NCBI RefSeq assembly: GCF_012489685.1 | Contig: NC_080042.1 | Location: 76,327,093 to 76,391,092 of the forward strand | Direction of reading: 5' to 3' | DNA length: 64,000 nt | Source: Lotus japonicus | Lineage: Eukaryota; Streptophyta; Magnoliopsida; Fabales; Fabaceae | Shown here: positions 54,401 through 63,173 of the stretch, piece by piece | Layout of the letters: the number at the start of each line of letters is the position of its first letter | How positions within the stretch are numbered: the first letter of the stretch is position 1 | The notes under the pieces: model-generated | Database searches by the model: none | What the model saw: only the letters and a program-made list of their open reading frames with translations | Told to the model about the DNA's origin: nothing | Translations under genes and position numbers: made by a program

Positions 54401-57400
54401 GATTGGTCTTTGGTCCTTTTAGGATACTTCCGAGTATAAACATGGATCTCCTTTTTTGACTGGTATTTCTTTCTCTGTTTGGGCTCCACCCAAGTCTGGC
54501 ATAAGATTTCCTTTAGAAATTTCAGGACTTGTTTCCACATGTTCTTCCTTGTTGCATTCATCAATAAAATTTGTATTCTCCGTGTGTACAATAGGAATGG
54601 GCAGCGGTTCATGCAAAAAATTGTCTTAACTCACATTATTATTCTCCCCCTGAAGGGAATTTTTTTGAAAAAAAGGTTGATGTTCAAGAAAGGTAACATC
54701 CATGCTAACACAAAGCTTCTTTGTGATAGGATTAAAGACTCTATACCCTTTTTGGTTTGGAGAATAGCCAACAAAAATGCATTTTTCTGCCCTTGGGTCT
54801 AGTTTGGACCGAGATGTGGAAGGTTTATGCATAAAAACTGTACAACCAAACACCTTTAAAGGCATATCAGTATGTAATCGACATGCTGGAAAAATGGTTT
54901 TGAAATTTTCCAAAGGTGTGCGATAATTCAACACACGAGTGGGCATTCTATTTATAAGATAGGCTGCTGTTAGGACAGCATCTCCCCACAAATACTTTGG
55001 AACATTACTCTCAAACATAATGGCACGAGCTACTTCAAGGAGATGTTTATTTTTTCTTTCAGCGGTGCCATTTTGTTGAGGAGTATTTGGACATGTCGAT
55101 TGATGCTGAATGCCTTTATTTTTCAGAAACTCATTGAGATTTTGATTGAAGTACTCAGTTCCATTATCACTCCTCAAAATGGAGATCTTTGTTTCAAATT
55201 GAGTTTCTACCATTTGTGAAAAACTTTTAAATATATTAGGAACTTCAGATTTTTCATGCATAAGGTAGACCCAACACAACCGGGTGTGATCATCTATGAA
55301 GGTTACAAACCACCTTTTTCCAAATTGAGTTGTAATTTTCGAAGGCCCCCAAACATCACTATGGATTAAGTAAAAAGGTCTAGATGCATGATAAGGTTGA
55401 GAATAATAAGGAGCTCTTTGATTTTTTGCAAGAACACAACTTTCACATTCAAGAGAAGAACAATTAACATTTTTGAATAAATCTGGAAACAAATGCCTAA
55501 GATATTGAAAATTCGGGTGCCCTAGTCTGTTATGCCAGAGCATTATTTGGTCCCTAACAGAGGTGCAACTCATACCACAAAGACCCTGAGCTGCTTTATT
55601 TCTGAAAGTATCCTCAAAGTAGTAAAGTCCATCCTTCATCTTAGCACTGCCAATCATCTTCCCCGAAATCCGGTCCTGAAAAACACAATGAGTGTCAAAG
55701 AATGTCACACTGCAATTGGAATCTTTGCAGATTTTGCTAATAGAAAGAAGGTTGCAAGATAGTTTGGGCACATGTAAAACTTTTCCTAAGTCAATGTTAT
55801 TGGATAAGGTAATCTTCCCCTTCCCTGCAATTGCGGAAAAAGAACCATCTGCAATTCTAATTTTTCCATTTCCAGAACAAGGAGAATAGGTTTTAAATAA
55901 AGGAGAAAGGCTAGTCATATGATCTGAAGCACCTGAATCAATGATCCATGGTGCATGAATATTTGAGGTGCAATTAAGGGAGCTAGGGGTAGAAAAATTA
56001 CCTGTTTGTGCCACAGAACCACTAGGAGTACCAGATAAAAAATTAGAATTTAACAACCTTATGAGTTCTTCAACTTGTTCCTTTTTCAAGGAAGTCTTTT
56101 CTGCCTCATGAGCTGTAGGGAAAGATTTTTGATTTTTAGGACCTGACTTGCCACCCTTTAGATGTGCTGGCCTCCCAATAATTTTCCAGCAACTTTCCCG
56201 AGTATGACCTGGTCTGTTGCAGTGATCACACCAGCGGTTTGAGAAGTTCTTCTGGTTAGTAGAAGTCTTAAGGGCAGCAGTTTCTACAGCAAGAGCATTG
56301 GTCTCAGAAGGAGGTGCATCCGTTTTGGTCTTTCCCATCATCACACTTCTGCGAGTTTCTTCTCTTCTAACTTCAGCAAAGACCTCACCCAATGAAGGTA
56401 AGGTTGCTCTCCCAATGATTCTGCCCCGAACTTCATCTAGCTCTTCATTCAGACCAGCAAGAAACTGAAATATTCTACCTTCTTCCACGGTCTGTCGATG
56501 GTGTTTGGCATCCTCTGTAGAGTTCCACTTGTAAGTGTTGAAGAGATCTAGATCCTGCCAAACTCGCTTCAAAGAGTGGAAGTATTTTGTCACGTTATTA
56601 CCTCCCTGCCGAATTTCTCTGACTTTCAAGGTGAGTTCATAGATCTGAGATTTGTTCTCAAGATCTGAATACATTTCCGTGACACTATCCCATAGCTCTT
56701 TGGCTGTGGAATAACACATGTAATTGCTGCTAATGTCCTCCTCCATGGAGTTTACCAGCCATGTCATCACCATGGAGTTTTCAGCGTCCCAAACAGCATA
56801 CTGTGGATCAGCAGTATCTGGCATGGGTTTCTCACCAGTGAGATACCCAAGTTTTCCTCTGCCACGAATATACAACTGGACAGATTGGGACCACCGGAAA
56901 TAGTTCGACCCATTGAGTCGAAAAGTTGTGATTTGGACAGAATGAGATTCGCCGAACAGGACTCGCTGCTCCTGCCTTGGAGGCTGCGATACTTTGGGAA
57001 CCACAATCTCCTCCGTATTCTGATCATCGCTGGCTGAGGAACTATCAGCCATGGCTGCAAATCAGATGCGCAGAGATCTTTGCTCTGATGCCAAGTTGAA
57101 ATATTTGGTAATATTATTGATATGAAAAACTGTACAGGGATTCCTCTTCTTATAGAGAGAATTACATAATGTGATTGATCAAAGTCAAAGAAGGAAATCC
57201 TTGACTAAAGAGAGAATTAAGGAGAATAAATGAAAATAAGAAACTACCTAAAATAAACTAAGTACAAACAGGAAACAACATAATTATATACAGACAAAAA
57301 TATAACTACTAATTAAGAGCATTAAATGCTCTATTTCACAGTCTGTTGACAATACCTTATTCATAAGCTTACATAAACTCTTGCATAAGCGATTATGCCA

Positions 57401-58211
57401 TAAGATAAGCTCAAATAAACTCTTCCAAATAGGGACATAAGGTGGTCAAACTTGCTTCTGATGTTAAATTTATATATCATGTAGACTACCATTGTAATCC
57501 TATGTACTCAGCTATAAAGATAGCCATTCTATTATCAGGATTGCTTTCTGGCCCATTTTGCTGTGCTCTGAATATATCACAAGTACATTAGATCTGAGAA
57601 TATGATAACTATTTGATTTAAATAACTATTCAATACAAGCGTATTAATATTCAAAATTAGACATAGGTGGGGTCTTTCATAATATTTCAATGTTCAGTGT
57701 GGCAAGCATTTGAACTCCATAATCCAAAATGTGCAGAACTTCAAGTATGCAAGATCTATACAGTTCCACTTATACTGGCTGATTTCACATCCTACAAATA
57801 GTTATTAAGAGTTGTATTTAACCATGGAATTATAACTAGTATGTGGTGTAAGAAGCGTGTGTGTGCACATGGTTGTGTTTTGAACTATGTTTCTGAGAGT
57901 GTTTGTGTGGGGGACGGGCGCTTGTGTTTTTAAGTATGTTAGAGTGAGATGTGTTTGTGATGCATGCGTGCATGGTTGTGTGTTTTCAATGTTTCAAAGG
58001 CTGTCAAAATCAAAATCAGTAAAGCAAGTTTCTATGTAATAATGATGCATTTGCCTTTCCTGCTGAATGCTTATTCACCATTATTTTTATTCTGCAGAAT
58101 CATGATAACCCCCTTTGTAGCAGTCAGGCAATTGCGCATTTTAGAGATGCAGGCAGTGGAGAAGACTCAGATCATCAAGCTAAAAAACGAATGAGGAAAA
58201 CATACAACTGA
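48455..58211 (+). CDS. bHLH transcription factor, BIM (BES1-interacting Myc-like) family, seven coding exons
   Basis: Exons: 48455-48557, 48848-48932, 49734-49803, 49889-49984, 50892-51307, 51756-51885, 58098-58211. All boundaries are GT-AG with matching phases, giving 337 residues, close to the 311 of Arabidopsis BIM2. The N-terminus ([13 protein letters not shown]) and bHLH are BIM-like. The basic region, [16 protein letters not shown], has the H-E-R residues that contact E-box DNA; helix-loop-helix and [19 protein letters not shown] follow (about residues 45-105). The C-terminal half has the conserved [20 protein letters not shown] and ends [13 protein letters not shown] proteins dimerise with BES1/BZR-type factors in the nucleus and act in brassinosteroid-responsive transcription; that role is inferred by family. 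Intron 6 is 6.2 kb because of a copia insertion, and intron 4 holds a TRIM-like relic. All exons look intact, so the gene is probably functional. Confidence 0.93.
50498..50804 (-). mobile_element. TRIM-like miniature LTR retrotransposon relic in BIM intron 4
   Basis: Two direct repeats (50498-50576 and 50732-50804) share CCAAAAG[T/C]TTAAG[T/C]TGTTGG and TTATATTTCTAA. Between them, the minus strand has a mutated primer site (TGATACCAGAGCC near 50715-50727, compare TGGTATCAGAGCC) and, at the other end, a purine tract GTGAGGGGGCG. This is the layout of a TRIM. Repeats have diverged and no target duplication is visible, so it is old. Confidence 0.65.
52612..54612 (-). CDS. Copia B reverse transcriptase and RNase H part of the polyprotein
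   Basis: Open to a TGA at 52612-52614 that overlaps the purine tract. Reverse transcriptase motifs: [52 protein letters not shown] and the catalytic YVDD. RNase [31 protein letters not shown] and a final [22 protein letters not shown]. The true frame begins near 54457: upstream of a T6 run (A6 on this strand, 54452-54457) the coding sequence is in the other frame, so one base has been gained or lost there. In every other respect this half looks intact. Confidence 0.9.
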   Translation of the reverse strand: MNRCPFLLYTRRIQILLMNATRKNMWKQVLKFLKEILCQTWVEPKQRKKYQSKKEIHVYTRKYPKRTKDQSIISAPSQPEIPEEGQVGIPQEIRGNTDIFTSTIELPIAIRKGTRTCTQKSEKSSTNHPISQYVSYQNLSPNHKAFTSKITDLFVPRNIGEALDPNWNLAVLEELSALKKNETWEITDPPRDKKQVGCKWVFTIKCKADGSVERYKARLVAKGFTQTYGIDYQETFAPVAKLNSVRILISLAVSYNWPLHQLDVKNAFLNGELEEEVFMSLPLGFEEELGRNKVCRLKKSLYGLKQSPRAWFERFGTVVKGFGYIQSQADHTLFYKHSADNKVAILIVYVDDIILTGDDSLELKNLREKLAKVSEIKELGPLKYFLGIEFARSKEGIFMNQRKYILDLLKETGLLGCKAVETPMEPNLKLQSAETENMVDKGRYQRPVGRLIYLSHTRPDIAFAVSMVSQFMHAPGHEHLEAVFRILRYLKGSPGKGLLYKNRGHLQVEAYTDADWAGSVTDRRSTSGYCTFVGGNLVSWRSKKQTVVARSSAEAEFRAVAHGICEALWVEKLLQELKVFNSPPIKLYCDNKSAISIAHNPVLHDRTKHVEVDKHFIREKIESGQICITYVPTAEQSADILTKGLPKKSFDNITSKLSMEDIFRPA
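54626..57052 (-). CDS. Copia B gag, protease and integrase part of the polyprotein
   Basis: 808 residues from the ATG at 57052. Gag with a copia-type core ([34 protein letters not shown]) carries a zinc knuckle [14 protein letters not shown] (CX2CX4HX4C). The protease has the active site [11 protein letters not shown]. The integrase zinc region ([29 protein letters not shown]) is followed by the catalytic Asp in IHSDVWGPS, Asp in RSDNGTEY and Glu in GTAERKN. A TAA at 54626-54628 ends the frame, but the same frame stays open with copia-like sequence down to about 54430. One nonsense change and one single-base frameshift are thus the only lesions seen in the whole element. Confidence 0.92.
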   Translation of the reverse strand: MADSSSASDDQNTEEIVVPKVSQPPRQEQRVLFGESHSVQITTFRLNGSNYFRWSQSVQLYIRGRGKLGYLTGEKPMPDTADPQYAVWDAENSMVMTWLVNSMEEDISSNYMCYSTAKELWDSVTEMYSDLENKSQIYELTLKVREIRQGGNNVTKYFHSLKRVWQDLDLFNTYKWNSTEDAKHHRQTVEEGRIFQFLAGLNEELDEVRGRIIGRATLPSLGEVFAEVRREETRRSVMMGKTKTDAPPSETNALAVETAALKTSTNQKNFSNRWCDHCNRPGHTRESCWKIIGRPAHLKGGKSGPKNQKSFPTAHEAEKTSLKKEQVEELIRLLNSNFLSGTPSGSVAQTGNFSTPSSLNCTSNIHAPWIIDSGASDHMTSLSPLFKTYSPCSGNGKIRIADGSFSAIAGKGKITLSNNIDLGKVLHVPKLSCNLLSISKICKDSNCSVTFFDTHCVFQDRISGKMIGSAKMKDGLYYFEDTFRNKAAQGLCGMSCTSVRDQIMLWHNRLGHPNFQYLRHLFPDLFKNVNCSSLECESCVLAKNQRAPYYSQPYHASRPFYLIHSDVWGPSKITTQFGKRWFVTFIDDHTRLCWVYLMHEKSEVPNIFKSFSQMVETQFETKISILRSDNGTEYFNQNLNEFLKNKGIQHQSTCPNTPQQNGTAERKNKHLLEVARAIMFESNVPKYLWGDAVLTAAYLINRMPTRVLNYRTPLENFKTIFPACRLHTDMPLKVFGCTVFMHKPSTSRSKLDPRAEKCIFVGYSPNQKGYRVFNPITKKLCVSMDVTFLEHQPFFQKNSLQGENNNVS
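57357..58097. other. 3' part of BIM intron 6
   Basis: AT-rich intron sequence with the tail of a probable hAT-type MITE at about 57352-57430 and a TGTG-rich stretch at 57850-57990. It ends in the acceptor TTTTATTCTGCAG. Confidence 0.6.
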
Positions 58212-58907
58212 TTCTGTGTGGCTTTTTTATGAGCCTTCTTTTGCATCCACATTTCTTACCTGTTGCAGGCGCGGCATATATCCCTTGTGGTTACTGTACA
58301 TCCTTCCCCGTTTGTTTGTTTTAATCCATTGATAAAGGTTATTAAAACTAGCAAAACCTTAAATACATGATTATTTTGGAGATATTGAGATTTCCGCTGT
58401 AGGGTGGGCATGTCATCTATTTTGTTTGTATGGTAATTATTATTATTATTATTCAGTGTTACTGAGCTTTTGGATGGCAATTATTGTAAATGCTTGGTTA
58501 TTTGGGTATAGGTGGACAAACATTGGAGAAAAAAGCGCTTACACACATAGGAATTACTTTTTCTCTAGCTTCTAAGAACACAGATTTTAGCTACTTTTTC
58601 ACTACATATATCATGCCAGTAGCTAGAACTTTCATAATAGGCAAGAATCAATATGGTCCATCAACTATTTGACAAGCACTCTTGAGGATTTGTGTAGAAA
58701 TAGTACTCTTCCTTGAGGTTTTTAGGCACCACTGATCTTGTAGTTGGGTTCCCTACACGGTCTGAATGATCTTCCTTCACTGAAGTGGAGAACTGTTTGC
58801 AGCTTATTGTCCCATTCTTGTACTGGTTAATGAGTTTAGCCAGAACTTTTCTGTCTAAGAGAATTGTCTTCTTGAATCCCAAGTACCTAAAACATCAAAT
58901 TAATCTA
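58212..58907. other. BIM-like 3' UTR and spacer
   Basis: Contains an (ATT)n tract near 58436-58455. No gene or repeat recognised. Confidence 0.5.
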
Positions 58908-58915
58908 TGGTCAAT

Positions 58916-59488
58916 CATAGTAGTCAATCCCGGATAGTGGCGCGTAGCGGCCGGCCCCAAAAGTGGGATAGCGTGATAGCGCATAGCGGGATGGCCGCTA
59001 TTCTGAATTTTTTTATGTAATTTTATATCATTAATAGTTTAATACTATATACATATAAATAGCAAACAATGTCAAATATTGCCTAAAATTCATAACATTC
59101 ATAATAGAAATAAAAATCATAAGTCTTGAACAATAACACACAACTAATAACTTCTCAAAAGCAAGGTAAAGAAGTCGAATTTGCAAATCTGAATGAAGAA
59201 TGAAGCTTAATTCTTTCAATTTTGACCTATAATGGCCCTGAGAAGTCCTAACATGCCCATAAAAAGGTTCCCCAACGATTTAAAACGAAGGGGCTTGAGT
59301 CATTTTCTCCTTCGTTCATATAGCGCCGCTATTTCCCGCTATTGGCCGCGATCTGCCGCTATTTTGGCCGCTATTCGCGTCGCTACGATCGCTATTGTGA
59401 AGTTAGCCGCTATTTCATCTCAATAGCGGCAGGGAGCCGCTCCGCTACGCCGCTATAGCGCCGCTATTTGCCGCTATTGACTACTATG
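58916..59488. mobile_element. 573 bp non-autonomous hAT-like element rich in GCCGCTATT
   Basis: Perfect 13 bp terminal inverted repeats CATAGTAGTCAAT and a perfect 8 bp target duplication TGGTCAAT (58908-58915 and 59489-59496) fit the hAT superfamily. The subterminal 150-200 bp on both sides are crowded with GCCGCTATT / AATAGCGGC words, making GC-rich blocks in AT-rich surroundings. No transposase. Confidence 0.85.
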
Positions 59489-59628
59489 TGGTCAATGACA
59501 TGTTAACCATTTACATGCCTTTTTGAGAGGTAATAAAAGTTATTCGCATACCTTCTATGACCTTAAACCAGTTTTGCCATGTGCCCTTACTATGTGGGAA
59601 AAAATACATCACTTTCTACTGACATATA

Positions 59629-59970
59629 GTGTGTGTTTGGCTCGGCGTTAGTAGAATTGGATCTGGCCAGAATTGGATCTGATATGAATTGGATCTGGTA
59701 AACGTGAGTTTGAGTGACGTGATTTATGTTTGGATACATTTATCAGGAATTGGATCTGATAGACTTGAATTGGATCTGTAAAAGGGAAAGGGGACAATTG
59801 GATCAACATTGATGCTAAAGCAACAAATTGTTGTGTTAGGATGGATCCAATTCTGGGGCCAGAATTGGATCAACATTTAACATCCAAACATCAATGGAGA
59901 TGAAAAAATCACGTTTGAGGTCTTTAAACGTGGATCAGGCCTGATCCAACGTGCATCCAAACACACCCAT
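59629..59970. mobile_element. MITE-like element with repeated GAATTGGATC words
   Basis: The ends GTGTGTTTGG (59631-59640) and CCAAACACAC (59958-59967) are complementary, with weaker similarity further in. About eight copies of (G)AATTGGATC or its complement lie between. No convincing target duplication was found, so the class is open. Confidence 0.6.
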
Positions 59971-60946
59971 AATAATCCAATGCTGCCATTTGGTTAACAG
60001 GATTTCGGAATGGATCAAGTTCTGAGGGTTCTAACAATGTGTCCTTAACCTATTAGAACAAAGATAAGTCTGTGATCATTTTGTTTAGAAAAATGGCGTG
60101 TAGACATCTGCATAGTGCATATATCCAACGAACACCGAGAGTGAGAAAGGAAGAGAAAAGAAAGAAGTAATGAAAGCGATATATAATAGAAGAGACATGG
60201 AGTAACCAACCTCCAAAGTGAAATTTTAAAAAGCGAAATGGATTTTATGTGTATCCAATGAATTGTAAAGGTAACTTCGCATAATACAAAACATATATTT
60301 GGTAAGTTGAAGATACAAAACAAGCTTTGACAAAAAAAAAAGCAAGCTAGAGAAATGCACTAAGCACAAACTAAGCTAGAAAGAAAAAAGGATGGCCGTA
60401 CACATGACACTAATCCATGAATTTGGAATATTTTAGAACTTTTTTTTTGGACAATGTAATATTTTAGAACTTATGTAACCAATAAAAATGCATGAAAAGA
60501 CTAAAACATGATTTGTCATCTGCTTTTCCCTTTGCGCTTAGATCTCCTACTTGGCTTGCCCTTCTTGAAGCTCTTAGAAACTATGTTGCTACCATTTCCA
60601 ACCCCATCAAGACTAGCCTTGACCTCAAGGCGGGCTCGGGCGAAGTTGGATGGATGGATGGCTCAAGATGGGACCTGCTGGCGAGTGCGAAGAAGTGGGC
60701 TGGTGATCTGAAACTCCACAATCTAAAGGTGAAGAAAGAACTGTTGGTACTCGGTTTGATGGTTGCGATGTGGCTTCAATGGTACCCACAGATAAAAATC
60801 TACGAAATAAGTATAGATGTTCAAACTTATCTGATCACTGAAGTCTGAAGCCTGGGCATTGGCTGTGAACTTTGAGGATATAAATAATTCATCATATTCC
60901 TTGACATATGAAAGCCTTCCCTTGATACTGACCATCCAACCACTAG
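59971..60946. other. Spacer downstream of the peptidase gene
   Basis: Presumably includes the peptidase 3' UTR. An open frame of 118 codons at 60492-60848 (plus strand) and an overlapping minus-strand Lys/Arg-rich frame near 60525-60650 have no recognised family. Confidence 0.45.
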
Positions 60947-63173
60947 TTATTGATTAAAAACCCCAAAAGCTTTCATGAGGAAAGCATAGTCATAGGCTTT
61001 TTCATCACATTGAGCATAATGACCAGCTTCACTAAAATGTCCTCCTATCATACTTGTTTTCATGATGACGGCACGAGAACAATGAGAGCAGGTACTGTCT
61101 CGTACTTTAGCTACCCATTTAGCACCTTCCCAAACTCCAACCCTGAAAAGGAATGTCAAATGGTAACGTAAAAAACTTTGAAGGGGCTAACAGCTGCTTT
61201 GTGTATAATTAGGAGGTAAAGAATGCATATTGATAGATGGTAAAGAGTGAGATTGCCTTGAATCATTAATGGCTGATGTAACCATAACTGAAGGAAAGCA
61301 ACTGCCTTGAGGAATGTTGTCATAAGGAGAATAACTAAAAATAGAATCAAAGCTTGACTGTATTTCAGGATTTCCAAATTCTTCATAATCCAGAATTGTC
61401 AGGGGTAGACTGGGATCCATCAAAGTGTTGCATACATCAAGAAATGGTACCTGCAGGTGAAAAAAAAAGTATTGTGGATAAAGTGTGCAAAATATTGATA
61501 AAATTAATTCTCCTTATTAATCAAAATGGGTGAATTTATTTATTTAGTTCATTGCCACATTTTCTCTAAAGTCAATGCATATAAAACAGACACACACACA
61601 CACAGAAAGAGAGAGATAGTCGGTGCAATGAGAAGGAGAGCGGCTATTGGCAAGGCTTCTAGGTGGGGGAAACATGGCTGAACTGATCCTGCATTAGTAG
61701 CAAGGGAAACAAGAGGTATTCTGAGGCTGTATAGGTATGAGACTATACAGCTAACGAGGGCATATAAGATTTGACAAATACTACTTATAACAAGGTGCCC
61801 CTTCAAAGTTAAGCATCTTTCCTTGGGAGAAATATGAGATGAGTGACTTCCTAAGAAGTTTTCTCAAGAAAGAAGCACGTGAGTAACACACACAAAGGGG
61901 GGGGGGGGGGCGAAAAAGAGATTTTAAGAGCCAAACGATAGAATTCAGATTCAGTGAGATATGCTTCCAGGGAATAAAAAACTAATCTTGGTTCTCCAAT
62001 GATAATTTTAGGTTATTTACCACAGAAGCTTGATACTTCTTTGAGGGTAATTTTTATCCAAAGTGATAATTGTTTAGACTTTAGAATTTTGACAAAACAT
62101 TGCAAGAAATGAGATTTAGCTAGACAGTAAAGAAACTGTGCTAATAAAAGAATTTAAATTTGAAAGATCCCCAATCATTTTTCACTCTCACACCTCACAT
62201 CTCTGACAAGCTATCCTGCACAATAAAGTAACAATCACAATTACGCAAAACTTGCCTTTAATATGGCAGCACGGAAGAGTTGTGGATACATATTCACAGC
62301 TGCACCAACGAGAAGACAGCCTGCACTCCATCCAATAGCGGCAAGCTGGTCTTTGTGAACATAACCCTCACTAACCAGGTAGTTTCCACACGATACAAAG
62401 TCAAATATTGAATTGTGTTTGTTTATTCCACTCCCAGATTTATGCCATGAAAGACCTCCACCACCGCCACCTCTGGCATAATACAGATTACCACATGATT
62501 AAATTTAAACATGAATAGAGGCTAGAAATGTCATAAATAAAAAATTCACTTTATCACGGCCAACACACAAACACAAATATATAAGGTATAAATATCATAA
62601 CATAAATTTCCCATTTATAGGCAGGCTAACAGGATCATATAACAAATCCCAATATGCAAAACATTCAATTTCATGATCTCAACTCGTGAGCCATCAGCAT
62701 ATCACAAGAACAAGCCTATGCCATATATAAAAGACGAAAAAGAAAACCCAAGCAACCAACCTTACATCAGCAAATGCGACTACCCAACCACGATCCAATA
62801 AACTCAGCCGATCTGAACACCAGCTCTTATCAAGATCTTCTCCATATGCTCCATAGCCTACTAAAAGTCCTGGGGATTGACCCTTTTGCCAGGATTCTCT
62901 AGAGTATACAATGGTTAATGGAACTTTAACACCATCATGGGAAATAACTTCCTCCCTCTGACAACAGTATACTTCAGAAAAGTCCCTCGATCTCTGTGAA
63001 TCAGAATTTGTGACACACTCATCCTTATCAGTACACGCCTCTTCAAATTTATTCTTATTTAGCTCAAACGTTGGGATGCGTGTCTGACCAACAGAACTAC
63101 AATTCACTTCCTCTTGATGCACAATTGAATATGTCTGTCTTGACATGTCATAATCAACAATTACATCCGGCAT
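60947..63173 (-). CDS. Prolyl oligopeptidase-family (S9A) serine peptidase, C-terminal exons
   Basis: Four exons in gene order: 62761-63173, 62256-62472, 61257-61450, 60947-61142, with consistent phases. The 5' part is beyond the window. These encode the end of the beta-propeller and the alpha/beta-hydrolase domain: LLVGYGAYG, then FADVRGGGGGG across a junction, the nucleophile Ser in IGWSAGCLLVG, the Asp in NDSRVGVWEGAKW and the His in GGHFSEAG, followed by the C-terminus AYDYAFLMKAFGVFNQ. The full catalytic triad suggests an active oligopeptidase of the protease II/POP type, cleaving short peptides. Two of the three introns have GC instead of GT at the donor (AAG|GCAAGT at 62255 and CAAG|GCAATC at 61256). 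The sequence upstream of 63174 is intron, ending in the acceptor GGACAG. Confidence 0.9.
61143..61256 (-). other. Last intron of the peptidase gene (GC-AG)
   Basis: 114 bp between CAAG|GCAATC and TTTTCAG|G. The splice restores the family's NDxRVGxWE stretch. No GT donor is available nearby that keeps the frame. Confidence 0.75.
61451..62255 (-). other. GC-AG intron of the peptidase gene
   Basis: 805 bp with donor AAG|GCAAGT, the ideal GC-intron consensus, and acceptor CACCTGCAG. It contains (AC)n(AG)n near 61587-61617 and a G12 run near 61898. Confidence 0.8.

Larger units (their letters stand above)
52347..57351 (-). mobile_element. Ty1/copia retrotransposon (copia B) in BIM intron 6, antisense to the gene
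   Basis: LTRs at about 52347-52604 and 57095-57351 appear free of substitutions. The primer site TGGCATCAGAGC (initiator-Met type, one base off) lies next to the right LTR and the purine tract TTGAGGGGGAG next to the left, both on the minus strand. If the LTR includes the terminal ACT, the flanks are ATAGC and ATACC, a 4-of-5 target duplication; with the usual TG...CA border no match is seen. Flanking sequence (TAAACAACTTAATT... and ...CTCAAATAAACTCTTCC) resembles a plant hAT-type MITE into which the copia inserted. Confidence 0.93.

Noticed and set aside
60492..60848. 118-codon plus-strand ORF near the peptidase gene
   Set aside because: No recognisable family, promoter or splice context, and a minus-strand frame overlaps it. 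I left it as spacer.
61587..61910. AC/AG microsatellite and a G12 run in a peptidase intron
   Set aside because: Ordinary simple repeats. The G run could also be a sequencing artefact.
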